The notes under the pieces are model-generated. The model searched no databases and was not told the DNA's origin. It worked only from the letters and a program-made list of their open reading frames with translations. Both the position numbers and the translations under genes were made by a program. A DNA stretch of 64,000 nt from Candidatus Wallbacteria bacterium (GTDB taxonomy: Bacteria > Muiribacteriota > UBA6191 > JACPRK01): contig JACQZN010000071.1 of NCBI GenBank assembly GCA_016213845.1, positions 116,047-180,046 of the forward strand, read 5' to 3'. Shown piece by piece: positions 45,613 to 55,437 of the stretch (position 1 is the stretch's first letter; every line of letters begins with the position of its first letter).

Positions 45613-48600
45613 CCTCATCGCCAGCTCGCGGTGAAAGGCCAGGTCCTCGCGGATGTCTGGCCGGAGCGTGCGGTAGATCGAATCACTTACCAGCTCGGCC
45701 AGGATGCCGAGCGTCTCGGGATCGCGCAGGCGGCCCAGGCCTCGCACGGCCCACTCCTTGACGAGCGGATCGGGGTCTTCCATCTTGCGCAGGAAGTGCT
45801 CGCGCCCGGCGCGGAACCTCACGGTCGCCAGAAACCGGGTCGCCATCCCGCGCACCAGCGGCACCGGGTCGTCCAGCAGGGCCAGGACGTCTGCCGAAAA
45901 CGCGGCATCGCCGCTGGCGGCCACGGCGTCAAGCGCCGCTAGCCGCACCTCTTCCTCCGCATCGCCGAGCCCGAGCCGGGTCAGCCCGGCCACCTCCGAG
46001 GCCGTTCGGGAGCGCGCCACGGCGTCCATCAGGCAGGCGCGTCCCAGGGCGTCGGCCTGCTCGAAGGCGGCCGAGAGCAGATCGACTTCGCCCGAGCGCA
46101 TCGCAGGCGTCATGGCGTTCATGCGATCGTAGGTCTCGCGGCATCCGGCCAGCCCTTCCTGCAGCCATGGGGAGAGCCTCGCATAGACGCGCGGCTCGAA
46201 CTTGGTGCCGAGCAGTCGCAGCACCAGCGGGCTCCTGAGCCAGCCCAGCGCCGCCGCGGCGCTCTCGCTGACCCACATGTCGGCGTCGCCCAGGGCGCGC
46301 GCCAGCTCGTGCTCGTGGCGCCGGTCGCCCCCGGCGCCCAGGTACTGGCAGGCGATCCGGCGCAGCATCGGGACGCCGTGCGCCAGGTGCGCCAGGGCCG
46401 CCTCGTCGTGACCGGGCCGCGCGGTGCGCCGGAGCATATCGAGGACGAAGATCCGCACAGAGACGGCCTCGCAGCCCAGCGCCCACTCGGTGAACGCCAC
46501 GGCCCAGGCGGGATCGTGAGGCTCGAAGGCCCGCCGCGCGCAGACCAGCGCGCGGTACTCGGCTTCGGCAGCGTCCGGCGCCTCGCCCAGCCACTCCCGC
46601 CAGTCCCGGCGATCCACCTGTTCCCAGTCCGCCCAGAGTCTCTGGAGCCCGGGCGGCGGGGACTGGCCGGCGGCCATCGACCCGTCCAGCAGCGGCTTGC
46701 CGGCTGCGCGAGCCAACCTCCACATGTTGGCGCCCTGGGCGGCCAGCGCCCGGATCCGGGGGACGATGTCGCTTCCGGCGCGGGCAATCATCTCCTCGGG
46801 GGCGTCGGCCCACGCGGTGAGCATGAGCTCGAGCGCCTGGTAGCGGACCTCTTCGTCGGGATCGTCTCCGAGCGGCGCGGCGCTGAGCTCGGGCGTGAGC
46901 GCCCGTGCCGCCTCGGGGAACGCCATCAGGTGGTGGAGGGCTCGTCGGCGGACCCAGGTCTGAGGGTGCGTCAGGACGGCCGCCGCGGACGGTACCTCGC
47001 CCCGCTGGAGCGCCTGGTCGAACTGCTCGAAGGTCTGGTAGGCCTCGCGAAACGGAGTCAAGGCCTCCTTCAACTCCGGGTCTGCCCGCTCATAGGCGGC
47101 GGTGACCAGCTGGGCCTCCATGTAGTCGAAGCTCTCGGGCTGGAACAGCCCGGCGATGGCGATGAGGGCTGCGCGGTCGACGAGTGGAGTGCGCCGGCGG
47201 ATGAGTCGAGTCCCTTCGGCCCAGGCGCGCTCGGGGGCCAGCTTGGCCAGGTTCAGGAGCGCCTGGCCCGCGACAAAGTACGATTCGTCCTCGAGCGCCC
47301 GCAGCAGGTGCGGGACGGCCGCCGGGTCGGAGCAGCGCTTCAGACGGCTCACGGCGTCCTCGCGCACCCAGACGGTCGGATCGGCCAGGCGGCCGCACAG
47401 CTCCTCTACCCGGGCGGGGGTGAGCTCTTCCTCGTCCTCCACGCCGACGACCGGGATGCCATAGCCGCGGATCAGCCGGTGCAGCTCCCAGAACCGGCGC
47501 GTGCGAGTCACCTCGTCCAGGCCCGTCGTGTCCTCCCATGTCGTGTTCACCGTGAACGGGTTGAGCTGCAGGAGCGACTGCGGATCGACGCCGTAGTACT
47601 CGGCCTGCTCGGCCAGCGGGGAGTGCGGGTAGATGATGCACATCGCCAGCACGCCCACCTCGTGAACGTAGGCGTGGTTGCGCCGCACGAACTCCATCGT
47701 CAGCTCGTGGTCTTCCTCGGTCTCCCCGGGGAAGCCGACGATGAGGTTGATGACGTTGTAGATGTCCGATTCGCCGCCCAGCCGCAGGACGTGATCGGCA
47801 TCGTCGACCATGTAGCCCTTGCGCATCTTGCGCAGCACTTTCTGGGAGCCGCTCTCGATGCCGTAGACGAGCGCCTTGATGCCGCCGGCTTTCATGCGCC
47901 GGAAGAGCTCCCGGTCCATCAGCCGGTGTACGACGGCGTTGCCCCACCAGCCGACGTCCAGCCCGGCGGCGGCGATGGCGTCGCAGACGGCGCCCAGGTG
48001 CGGCAGGTTGCCGTTCAGTAGCAGGTCGTTGCAGCTGAACTGGTTGATGCCGTAGCGCTCCTGGTGCGCGCGCATCTCGGCCACGATGTGCTCCACGGAG
48101 CGATGGCGAAACCCGGGCCAGAGGATGCGCTCGTAGCACATCGCGCACTTGCGGACGCAGCCGCGGCTGGTGAGGAACGGCAGGATCGGCTTCTGGTAGA
48201 TGGAGAGATCGAACTCCTCGAAGGTCGGGGCTGGAAAGAGGTCGAGGTTGCCCTGCTGGGGGCGCGGGACGAACGGCCGCTCCCGGCCGCCGGCCGTCCA
48301 GGCGATGGCGCCCGGGATCTTCGCCAGCTCGCCCCCTTCGAGGTGCGCCCGGACGACTTCCAGCAGCGTCTCCTCGCCCTCGCCCTCGACGAACACGTCC
48401 ACGCGGTCCAGGTGACGCTGGATCTCGTCGGCGGAGTCCATCTCGTTCATCCCGGTCGGCCGGAAGCCGGTCAGCCCCAGGGTGCGCGGATCGGGCGGGG
48501 CCTGCAGCCGCACGGAGGGGCCGCCGAAGACGATCAGCTTCCGGCAGCCGCGCGCGCGCAGCTCCTCGAGAATGCCGAGCGTGAAGTTGACGTTGGCGCT

Positions 48601-48933
48601 CTGACACGAGAAGCCCAGGATGGAGGCCGGACTCTCGACGAGCGAGTCGACGAACTCGGAGAGCGCCTGCGTTGTGGCCGGCGAGAAGACCCCGTCCAGG
48701 ATGCGCGGCCGGGCCCAGAAATCCGAGGTCGTCAGGTCCCAGTAGCGCCGCTGCTCGGGCTCGATTTGCCGGTAGAGCTCCGCGTTGAAATCGCGCACCC
48801 GAGTCCGGACACCGTGACTCCTCAGGTAGCTCGAAAGGCACGCCAGAGCCAGGTGCGGGCATTCCGTCCGCCACGGCGGGCAGACCACCAGTTCCACCTG
48901 CGGCTCCGCGTGTGCCGGCGCGGAAGCGGACAT
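45604..48933 (-). CDS. B12-binding radical SAM protein fused to HEAT repeats
   Basis: 1109 residues. The N-terminal part (about 15-240) has a cobalamin-binding-like domain (LACLSSYLRSHGVRTRVRDF; ILGFSCQSANVNF; FVEGEGEETLLEV). A radical SAM core (about 250-480) carries the 4Fe-4S motif CVRKCAMCYE. From about 520 to the end are HEAT/PBS-lyase-type repeats (DPAAVPHLLRALEDES, DPVPLVRGMATRFLA, DPDPLVKEWAVRGLGRL). The core looks like the large cobalamin-dependent methylase group; the substrate is unknown. The ATG is chosen over a TTG 6 bp earlier. No SD is present, and TATACT ends 7 nt upstream. Confidence 0.88.
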   Translation of the reverse strand: MSASAPAHAEPQVELVVCPPWRTECPHLALACLSSYLRSHGVRTRVRDFNAELYRQIEPEQRRYWDLTTSDFWARPRILDGVFSPATTQALSEFVDSLVESPASILGFSCQSANVNFTLGILEELRARGCRKLIVFGGPSVRLQAPPDPRTLGLTGFRPTGMNEMDSADEIQRHLDRVDVFVEGEGEETLLEVVRAHLEGGELAKIPGAIAWTAGGRERPFVPRPQQGNLDLFPAPTFEEFDLSIYQKPILPFLTSRGCVRKCAMCYERILWPGFRHRSVEHIVAEMRAHQERYGINQFSCNDLLLNGNLPHLGAVCDAIAAAGLDVGWWGNAVVHRLMDRELFRRMKAGGIKALVYGIESGSQKVLRKMRKGYMVDDADHVLRLGGESDIYNVINLIVGFPGETEEDHELTMEFVRRNHAYVHEVGVLAMCIIYPHSPLAEQAEYYGVDPQSLLQLNPFTVNTTWEDTTGLDEVTRTRRFWELHRLIRGYGIPVVGVEDEEELTPARVEELCGRLADPTVWVREDAVSRLKRCSDPAAVPHLLRALEDESYFVAGQALLNLAKLAPERAWAEGTRLIRRRTPLVDRAALIAIAGLFQPESFDYMEAQLVTAAYERADPELKEALTPFREAYQTFEQFDQALQRGEVPSAAAVLTHPQTWVRRRALHHLMAFPEAARALTPELSAAPLGDDPDEEVRYQALELMLTAWADAPEEMIARAGSDIVPRIRALAAQGANMWRLARAAGKPLLDGSMAAGQSPPPGLQRLWADWEQVDRRDWREWLGEAPDAAEAEYRALVCARRAFEPHDPAWAVAFTEWALGCEAVSVRIFVLDMLRRTARPGHDEAALAHLAHGVPMLRRIACQYLGAGGDRRHEHELARALGDADMWVSESAAAALGWLRSPLVLRLLGTKFEPRVYARLSPWLQEGLAGCRETYDRMNAMTPAMRSGEVDLLSAAFEQADALGRACLMDAVARSRTASEVAGLTRLGLGDAEEEVRLAALDAVAASGDAAFSADVLALLDDPVPLVRGMATRFLATVRFRAGREHFLRKMEDPDPLVKEWAVRGLGRLRDPETLGILAELVSDSIYRTLRPDIREDLAFHRELAMRQA

Positions 48934-48940
48934 CGGCAAA

Positions 48941-48946
48941 AGTATA
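48941..48946 (-). promoter_or_regulatory. -10 box TATACT, suggesting a leaderless mRNA
   Basis: On the minus strand TATACT (48946-48941) ends 7 nt before the ATG at 48933. There is no SD and no recognisable -35 hexamer. Confidence 0.45.
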
Positions 48947-49020
48947 CCGCAGCGCTGAGCCCGACTCGCCCGAGCCCCTAGGGGACCCCGCCGGAGGATT
49001 CGCGCGGCGCTCGGTATCAG

Positions 49021-51177
49021 CTACGGCCTGCGCGGCGGCTGGGGCTCGCGCTTCTTCAGCGCCCTCGACGTGTTGGCGATCCATCCGGCCGCCTCCGACA
49101 GCCGTGCCCGCGCGTCGGGATGGAGCTCCAACGCCAGGCCGGTCCCGGTTTCCGGCGGGGACTGCAGGTCGTACGGCCAGCTCGAGTAGAGACGATCGCG
49201 CGCCGCGGTCCAGGCCTTCTGCTGGCGGTCGAGCTCTTCGATGGCGTCCCGTCCGTCGCCCACCACGACTTCCCTGGAGGCCCAGACGCGCTGGACCGCC
49301 AGGTCGAACCGCGCCAGTTCCCGGGCCGGATCGGCAGCGGGCTCGCCCGGCACTCTCAGGGCTTGGTCGAGCAAATCCGTGGCGCCTCTGGCGTCCTTGG
49401 AAGCGCGCACGGCTCGGGCCAGGGCGCGTACGATCATGAGATCCAGCCCTCGCCCTTCGCGCAGCACGGCGAACAGGGCGTCCCTCACCAGCTCGCTCGG
49501 CGGGGTCCTAGTCCGGTCTCGTGGAAGCGCACCCTCCACCAGCGCCCTCATGCACGCCGCGCCTCCTCGACTGGCCGGATCTGAGAAACCGGTGAGCAGA
49601 GGACCTACCCTCTCATAAAGCGGCAGGGCGGCCTCGGCCATTCGCTGCATCAGCAGCACGCCGTCCATGGAGTGGGCATAGGCCAGCAGGCCCGTCTCCC
49701 GCGAGGCCCACAGGCGCAAGGTGTATCCGAAGCAATCGAGGATGTCCCAGGCTGTGAGCAGCAGCGACCCCATCAATCGGGAAAGTTGCGCGCGGGCTGC
49801 GGCGTCCTGGCTCACGATGCGTGCCTTCAAGTCGTCGAAAGCGGCGCCCTGGCCCTCGAGCGATTCCTTCCAGAGAGCGAGGGTCCGGGCCAAAAGTGCC
49901 CGCGGGTCGCCGGAGTTCTTGTTGCGCTCCTTCGCATGCAGCCGCTCGACCGCCTCGCGCACGTCGCGCAATCGTTGCTGGGCGCGAGCCAGCGTCGGGA
50001 CAGCTTCGTCCCCGGGCAGGGTAGGGGCCGCCATCCAGGCCGCGGGTCGCGCGGGCGCCTTACGCAAGGGATGCGCTGCGGGGGCGGCCTTCGGCGGCTC
50101 GGGATTCGGACGCGGCGGGCGTGGCAGGAGGGCGACTGCGACCAGAGCGAGACCCGCGGCCAGGACAAGCGCCGGGAAGACGCCCCGTTTGCTCGGTCGC
50201 TCCGCCGTGGTCACTATCGTTGTCGCCAGAGGACGACGAGCGGGGTTCGACGGCCGCCCCGCCGAGCGAACTGCGCTCGCAAGCGCGCGGGTCCGTTCGG
50301 GCGCTTGCGGCGGCTGAGGCCGGACGGGTGGCAGCGCCTGCACTGCCCGCAAGAACGCCGCGGCGTCCGGGAATCGCGCCGCCGGGTCCTTGGCCAGTGC
50401 CGTTCGGAACAGGGAATCGTAGGCGCCCGGCAGCTCGGGACGAGCGAGCGATGCGGCCGGTATCGGCGCCGAGAGGTGAAGCCGGAAAAGCTCGGCCGGG
50501 TCCTCGGAGTCGAAGGGCGGGCGTCCGGTCACCAGCTGAAAGAAGGTGATGCCCAGGGCGTAGAGGTCCACGGCGGGCGTCGCGGCTTCGCCTCTCCAGA
50601 CCTCGGGGGCCATGTAGAAGGGCGTGCCCAGCATCAGCCCCTTGCGCGTGAGCGGGCCGGCGGAGAGCAGGTCCTTCGCCAGGCCGAGGTCACCTACAAG
50701 GACGCCCCGGTCGGAGGAGAGGAAGAGGTTTGCCGGCTTGATGTCCCGGTGGAGGATTCCCATCTTGTGGAGAGCGGCGAGCACTTCGGCGGCGGTGGCA
50801 ATCACCTCCAGCGCGAGCTCGATCGGCAGTGCCCCCTCCTGCTCCAGACGCTGCCCCAGCGTGTCACCCATCACCAGCTCGTGCGCCAGCATCAGCCGCC
50901 CCTCGACCTCGGCCACGTCGAGTACGCGAACCAGGTGGGGATGCACGGCGCGAGCAGCTAGCCGCCCCTCCTGCAGGAAGCGCGCGCGAGGTTCAGCGTC
51001 GACAGCCAGGTCTGGGGCGAGCAGTTTGAGCGCCACGGGGCGGTCCAGCGACAGCTGTACGGCTTCGTAGACGGCGCCCATCGCTCCGGCGCCGAGCAGT
51101 CGTACGATACGGTAGCCGCCGAAGAGATTGCCCGGGCGCAAGGCGCCGGTGCGCCCCGGGTTCGGGCCGGGAGTCAT
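49021..51177 (-). CDS. Transmembrane Ser/Thr protein kinase with helical outer domain
   Basis: 718 residues. The kinase domain (about 20-280) has LLGAGAMGAVYEA, the Lys in VALKLL, HRDIKPANLFL, and APEVWRG. The magnesium loop reads DLG instead of DFG, a tolerated variant, so activity is probable. One membrane helix (about 335-352, PALVLAAGLALVAVALLP) is followed by a 360-residue outer part rich in helices (LRDVREAVERLHAKERN, RDAIEELDRQQKAWTAARDRL). I use the ATG at 51177; a TTG at 51195 lies 8 nt after a TATCCT box and is an alternative. It is divergent in orientation from the gene group at 52 kb. Confidence 0.88.
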   Translation of the reverse strand: MTPGPNPGRTGALRPGNLFGGYRIVRLLGAGAMGAVYEAVQLSLDRPVALKLLAPDLAVDAEPRARFLQEGRLAARAVHPHLVRVLDVAEVEGRLMLAHELVMGDTLGQRLEQEGALPIELALEVIATAAEVLAALHKMGILHRDIKPANLFLSSDRGVLVGDLGLAKDLLSAGPLTRKGLMLGTPFYMAPEVWRGEAATPAVDLYALGITFFQLVTGRPPFDSEDPAELFRLHLSAPIPAASLARPELPGAYDSLFRTALAKDPAARFPDAAAFLRAVQALPPVRPQPPQAPERTRALASAVRSAGRPSNPARRPLATTIVTTAERPSKRGVFPALVLAAGLALVAVALLPRPPRPNPEPPKAAPAAHPLRKAPARPAAWMAAPTLPGDEAVPTLARAQQRLRDVREAVERLHAKERNKNSGDPRALLARTLALWKESLEGQGAAFDDLKARIVSQDAAARAQLSRLMGSLLLTAWDILDCFGYTLRLWASRETGLLAYAHSMDGVLLMQRMAEAALPLYERVGPLLTGFSDPASRGGAACMRALVEGALPRDRTRTPPSELVRDALFAVLREGRGLDLMIVRALARAVRASKDARGATDLLDQALRVPGEPAADPARELARFDLAVQRVWASREVVVGDGRDAIEELDRQQKAWTAARDRLYSSWPYDLQSPPETGTGLALELHPDARARLSEAAGWIANTSRALKKREPQPPRRP

Positions 51178-51355
51178 TGTCGAGCGCGACTTCAAGCCTG
51201 GAGAGGATACCGGAACGGCGATTGCGGCGGGCGGGGCCGCAACGTGGGACAGTCCCGGCCGTTCGGGGCTCGAGGTCGTACCGATGGACTGACCACGCTG
51301 GCGAGCTGGGGTGTTCCTACCCCACCCCCCCCTCAGGTCTGCCCCCTCCCATCTT

Positions 51356-51877
51356 CTACCTTCCCTCTTCCGCCAACTTCTTCCGCCATCGCCCGTCTCC
51401 GCCCCGCGCGTATCCCAGCTCGCTCAAGGCCATCGCGCCGGCGGGACCGCGGCCCGTGGCCAGGGTGAAGGCGACGTGCGCGTGGAGGCACTTGAGGAAA
51501 CGGGCATCGCCCACTCCTGCTACGCCCCGCACCTGTCGCAGGTAGGGCGTCGGATCGACCTCGGGCAGCTCCCGGCGGAAGAGCGTGTAGAGCATGCGAC
51601 GGTAGAGTTCCTGCGAGCGGAGAAACGCCGCCCACAGTGAAGGGTCGGCGGCAAGCTCGGCCTCGTAGCGCGCGATGGCTCGCTTCGATTCCAGGCCCGC
51701 GACCTCGGCGGACAGGTCGGGGCAGGTGAGCCAGTAGGCCGTCTTGGAGATGCCTCGCCCGAAGAAGCCGAGCACTACCCGCGGCCGCCCGTCGTCAGAG
51801 CGATCGACGACCGCCAGCGGCTCGTACCTGAGCCTCCCCAGCGCCTCGAGCACCGCTGCCCGGTCCTCCTCCGACAC
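51356..51877 (-). CDS. DUF501 family protein
   Basis: About 173 residues. TAYWLTCPDLSAEVAGLESK in the first half and GDARFLKCLHAHVAFTLATG in the second are the conserved blocks of DUF501, a family of unknown function. The frame could begin at 51943, but the extra 22 residues would be encoded largely by an ATTCTCG heptamer array. I therefore prefer GTG at 51877 (MSEEDRAAVLEAL). The region 51178-51355 shows no gene. Confidence 0.78.
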   Translation of the reverse strand: MSEEDRAAVLEALGRLRYEPLAVVDRSDDGRPRVVLGFFGRGISKTAYWLTCPDLSAEVAGLESKRAIARYEAELAADPSLWAAFLRSQELYRRMLYTLFRRELPEVDPTPYLRQVRGVAGVGDARFLKCLHAHVAFTLATGRGPAGAMALSELGYARGGDGRWRKKLAEEGR

Positions 51878-51920
51878 ACGCCGTTGGCTTCCCGACCCTC
51901 GAGGAGTCTCTCCGCTCCCG

Positions 51921-51963
51921 ACTTCTCGCTTCTCGATTCTCAATTCTCGATTCTCGATTCTCC
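51921..51963. repeat. ATTCTCG heptamer array
   Basis: Six degenerate 7-bp units (CTTCTCG, ATTCTCA, ATTCTCG, ATTCTCC). It lies in the divergent gap between the DUF501 and radical SAM genes and reads into the N-terminal end of the DUF501 frame on the minus strand. Confidence 0.88.
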
Positions 51964-52056
51964 TGTCCTCATGCTACACTTCGCGGACCCGTCACCATGC
52001 CGGGCGGCCGTTCCCAGGCCCCGCCCGGATTGTTTCGCCGAGGAGGAACCGTCCCC

Positions 52057-53865
52057 ATGATCGACACTCTCCGGGCCCGAGTCGAGGCGCTCCTTCCCTG
52101 GGTCGATCGGCCCGCCCGCTACATCGGCGGCGAGTTCAACTCGGTCACGAAGGACCCCGCCGGCAAGCTTCGCTTCGCCTTCTGCTTCCCGGACGTCTAC
52201 GAGATCGGCCAGTCGCACATGGGCGGCGTCATCCTCTATCACCTGCTGAACGAGCAGGAGGGGATCTTCTGCGAACGCGCCTTCCTCCCCTGGGTCGACA
52301 TGGAGCAGGCGATGCGCCGCGAGGCGATCCCCTGGTTCACTCTCGAGACCTGTTCGCCGGTGAAGGAGATGGACATCGTCGGGTTCACGCTGCCCTACGA
52401 GATGCTCTACACCAACGTCGTGAACGGCCTCGACCTGGCCGGCATCCCGCTGCACCGCTGGGAACGCTCCGAGGGCGACCCCATCGTCATCGCGGGCGGC
52501 CCCGGGACCTACAACCCGGAACCGGTGAGCGACTTCATCGACCTGTTCGTCATCGGCGAGGCCGAGGAGCTGGTGCTGGAGATCTGCTCGGTCGTGGCGC
52601 GCAAGGACATCTCCCGCGCCGAGAAGCTCGAGCTGCTTTCGCGGGTCCAGGGTTGCTACGTGCCCGCCACCGTCGAGGTGAAGTGGCGCGAGGACGGCTC
52701 CATCGACGCCTTCCAGTCCCAGGTGCCGCTGCCCGTGATGAAGCGGATCGTCGCCGACGTCGACAAGGCCTACTTCCCGACCAAGCCCCTCGTCCCGTTC
52801 CTGCAGGTCGTGCACGACCGCGCCAATCTGGAGGTCCACCGCGGCTGCGTTCACGGTTGCCGCTACTGCCAGGCCGGGATGCTCTACCGCCCCCAGCGCG
52901 AAAAGAGCTTAGAGACCCTCACCCGCCAGGGCGAAGAGGTCATCAGGAACACCGGGTTCCAGGAGATCGGTCTATCCAGTCTCAACACGCCGGACAACAC
53001 CCAGCTGGTACCGCTCATCAAGAACCTGACGAAGGCCTTCGAGGAGAAGAAGGTCGCGGTCGGTCTGCCTTCGCTCCGCGTCGACAGCTTCTCCGTCGGC
53101 CTGGCCGATTCGCTCAACAAGGCCAAGAAGACGCAAATCACGCTTGCTCCGGAAGCCGGCAGCCAGCGGCTTCGCGACATCATCAACAAGAACATCTCGG
53201 AGGAGCAGATCCTCAACACCGTCAAGTCGGTCCTCGACGCGGGCTGGCGCGAGATGAAGCTCTACTTCATGCTGGGTCTCCCGGGCGAGACCGACGACGA
53301 CCTGGTCGAGATGGCCGAGCTGTTCAAGAAGATCGTGGCGCTCTCGAAGGGCTATCCGGGCCGGGGCCTCTTCATCACGACCACGCTCTCGAGCTTCGTC
53401 CCGAAGCCCCACACGCCCTTCCAGTTCGTGAAGCAGTTCCCCAGGGACGTGCTGGAGCGCCGCATCCGCATCTTGCGCGAGCGAGTCGACCCGCATCGCG
53501 TCAAGCTCCGGTGGCGCGAGTTCGAGCTGGGCGAGCTGGAGGCGATCTTCAGCCTGGGCGGCCGCGAGCTCGGGAAAGTCGTCGAGCGCGCCTGGCGCCT
53601 GGGCTGCAAGTTCGATGGCTGGTCCGACCACTTCAAGTACGACCTCTGGATGCAGGCGTTCCAGGAGTGCGGCATCGACTCGGGCCGCTACTGCTACACC
53701 GACAAGACCGCCGAGACGATCTTCCCCTGGGAGGTCGTCAGCTGCGGCGTCGACAAGGACTGGCTCTGGCGCGATCTGCAGGCGGCCTGGAACCGCAAGT
53801 CCATCCCGAACTGCTTCTTCGACAAGTGCAGCGACTGCGGCGTCAACGAGACGTTCGACTGCTGA
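52057..53865 (+). CDS. TIGR03960-family radical SAM protein
   Basis: 602 residues. The radical SAM cluster motif is CVHGCRYCQAG near residue 263 (C-x3-C-x2-C). The N-terminal third has a cobalamin-domain-like region (FAFCFPDVYEIGQSHMGG; IVIAGGPGTYNPEPVSDF). The C-terminus has a Cys-rich tail (FFDKCSDCGVNETFDC). This is the TIGR03960 type, which is typically paired with, or fused to, the TIGR03936 protein encoded next. Function is not established; association with tRNA modification has been suggested only from context. A strong GAGGAGGA site precedes the ATG at 52057, and a longer frame begins at 51997. Confidence 0.92.
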   Translation: MIDTLRARVEALLPWVDRPARYIGGEFNSVTKDPAGKLRFAFCFPDVYEIGQSHMGGVILYHLLNEQEGIFCERAFLPWVDMEQAMRREAIPWFTLETCSPVKEMDIVGFTLPYEMLYTNVVNGLDLAGIPLHRWERSEGDPIVIAGGPGTYNPEPVSDFIDLFVIGEAEELVLEICSVVARKDISRAEKLELLSRVQGCYVPATVEVKWREDGSIDAFQSQVPLPVMKRIVADVDKAYFPTKPLVPFLQVVHDRANLEVHRGCVHGCRYCQAGMLYRPQREKSLETLTRQGEEVIRNTGFQEIGLSSLNTPDNTQLVPLIKNLTKAFEEKKVAVGLPSLRVDSFSVGLADSLNKAKKTQITLAPEAGSQRLRDIINKNISEEQILNTVKSVLDAGWREMKLYFMLGLPGETDDDLVEMAELFKKIVALSKGYPGRGLFITTTLSSFVPKPHTPFQFVKQFPRDVLERRIRILRERVDPHRVKLRWREFELGELEAIFSLGGRELGKVVERAWRLGCKFDGWSDHFKYDLWMQAFQECGIDSGRYCYTDKTAETIFPWEVVSCGVDKDWLWRDLQAAWNRKSIPNCFFDKCSDCGVNETFDC

Positions 53866-53872
53866 GCCGCCC

Positions 53873-54556
53873 ATGATCCTGCGCGCCTCCTACTCCAAGA
53901 CCGGCCGGATGCGATTCCTGGCGCACCTCGATCTGGCGCGCACGATGCACCGCGCTCTGGCCCGGGCCGACATCCCCATCGCTCACAGCGAAGGGTTCAA
54001 CCCGCAGCCCAGGGTCGCCTTCGGCCCGCCGGTGGCGCTGGGGGTGGAGGGGCTCGAGGAGTGGGTGGACTTCGTCTTGATGCGGCCGCTCGAGCCGGCC
54101 GAATTTCTGCAGCGCCTCAACGCCGCGCTCACCGAAGGTATCCAGTTCACCCGGGCGATCGAGCTGTCCAGGCGGGCGGCATCTCTTGGCAGCCTGATCC
54201 GCTGGGCGCGCTACCGGGCGGAGACGATCACCGGTTGCCTGCCCCAGGCCGCGGCAATTGCGAGCGCCATGTCGGGCAGCTCGCTCGAGCTCGTCAAGCG
54301 GAGCAAGAAGGGCGAGAACGTTGTCGATGTCCGCGACCGCGTGCGGGAGCTGGCGCTCGACGGTCCCACGCTCCACGCGCTGCTGGCTTGCGGGCCGGAG
54401 AAGAGCCTAGGGATTCTCGACCTCATGTGTCATTTCACCGGACTGGAGAACGCTGCCGTGTTGGCCGGGTTTCGCGTGTCGCGCGTGAAGTTGTATGCTG
54501 AGGTCGGCGGGGAGCCGGTCCCGATCGAGGACATCCCGGCCGAGTCGAATGGCTGA
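53873..54556 (+). CDS. TIGR03936/DUF2344 family protein
   Basis: 227 residues. The N-terminal MILRASYSKTGRMRFLAHLDLARTMHRALARA and SEGFNPQPRVAFGPPVALGVE are the family hallmarks. It starts 7 bp after the radical SAM partner, so the pair is split here rather than fused. Its stop overlaps the next gene by 8 bp. Confidence 0.92.
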   Translation: MILRASYSKTGRMRFLAHLDLARTMHRALARADIPIAHSEGFNPQPRVAFGPPVALGVEGLEEWVDFVLMRPLEPAEFLQRLNAALTEGIQFTRAIELSRRAASLGSLIRWARYRAETITGCLPQAAAIASAMSGSSLELVKRSKKGENVVDVRDRVRELALDGPTLHALLACGPEKSLGILDLMCHFTGLENAAVLAGFRVSRVKLYAEVGGEPVPIEDIPAESNG

Positions 54557-55316
54557 TCGAAGGAAGTCCCCGTTCGCCCGCTTCGCCGACGGCGCCAAGG
54601 CGCCCCTGCGCGGCGTCGATTTCCTGCTGCGCCACCCGTCGCTCTCGCGTTACGCCATCGCGCCCTTCGCGATGAGCTTCCTGCTCTTGCTGGCGCTGCT
54701 CTTCGTGACGGTGAACTACCTCATCATGCCGTTCCACGACGCCATGGTCGCCCGGCTCAACCTGGCGAGCTGGATCAAGTGGGCCTTCGAGCTGGTGCTC
54801 TGGCCAGCGATCGTCGTCACGTACACCATCCTTGCCAGCTTTGTCTTCACCGCCCTGGCGAACCTGCTGGCCGGCCCCTTCAACGACCGGCTCAGCCAGC
54901 GCACCGAGGAGATTGCCACCGGCAAGGCCGAGTCGACGGTCTTCACGTTCCGCGAGGCCTTCTCGAAGCTCGGCAAGAGCTTCCTCATCCAGCTCAAGAA
55001 GATCGTGGTCTTCATCGCCGTGCAGGTGCTGCTCCTGGGTTTGTACCTGGTGCCCATTCTCGGGGCGATTCTCCACCCGGCGGCCGCGGCGCTCGTCACG
55101 ATCTGGTTCCTCGCCAGCGAGTTCCTCGACTACCCGATGGAGCGGCGCGAAGTCTCCTACCGCATGCGGCTGCTCTTCACGTGGACCAACCGCTACGAGG
55201 TGGCCGGTTTCGGCACTGCCATCGCGATCTGGCTGGCCGTGCCGCTGCTCGGCTTCACCGCGCTCCCCGTCGCCGTCGTCGGCGGGACGCTGCTCTACCT
55301 GTCCGCGCTGGAGTAG
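54549..55316 (+). CDS. EI24/CysZ-like membrane protein
   Basis: 255 residues with about four hydrophobic segments (MSFLLLLALLFVTVNYL, VLWPAIVVTYTILASFVF, IVVFIAVQVLLLGLYLVPIL, TAIAIWLAVPLLGFTALPVA). The LAGPFNDRLSQRTEE block is typical of the EI24 family, to which the sulfate permease CysZ belongs. Its position after the radical SAM pair suggests co-transcription only. The ATG at 54549 overlaps the upstream stop. Confidence 0.82.
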   Translation: MADRRKSPFARFADGAKAPLRGVDFLLRHPSLSRYAIAPFAMSFLLLLALLFVTVNYLIMPFHDAMVARLNLASWIKWAFELVLWPAIVVTYTILASFVFTALANLLAGPFNDRLSQRTEEIATGKAESTVFTFREAFSKLGKSFLIQLKKIVVFIAVQVLLLGLYLVPILGAILHPAAAALVTIWFLASEFLDYPMERREVSYRMRLLFTWTNRYEVAGFGTAIAIWLAVPLLGFTALPVAVVGGTLLYLSALE

Positions 55317-55324
55317 CGGGGGGC

Positions 55325-55377
55325 GAGAACCGAGAATCGAGAATTGAGAATCGAGAATCGAGAGTCGAAAATCGAGG
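55325..55377. repeat. GAGAATC heptamer array
   Basis: About seven 7-bp units GAGAACC, GAGAATC, GAGAATT, GAGAATC, GAGAATC, GAGAGTC, GAAAATC. It starts 8 bp after the EI24 gene. Confidence 0.9.
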
Positions 55378-55437
55378 AAGGGGCTCACGTCCTCGGTCAA
55401 TCGGCACCGGCCTGGGCAAGGTAGCGCCCTTGTTTTT

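Noticed and set aside
51877..51943. Longer N-terminus for the DUF501 protein
   Set aside because: The additional residues are encoded by an ATTCTCG heptamer array and by non-conserved bases; the GTG at 51877 gives a cleaner start.
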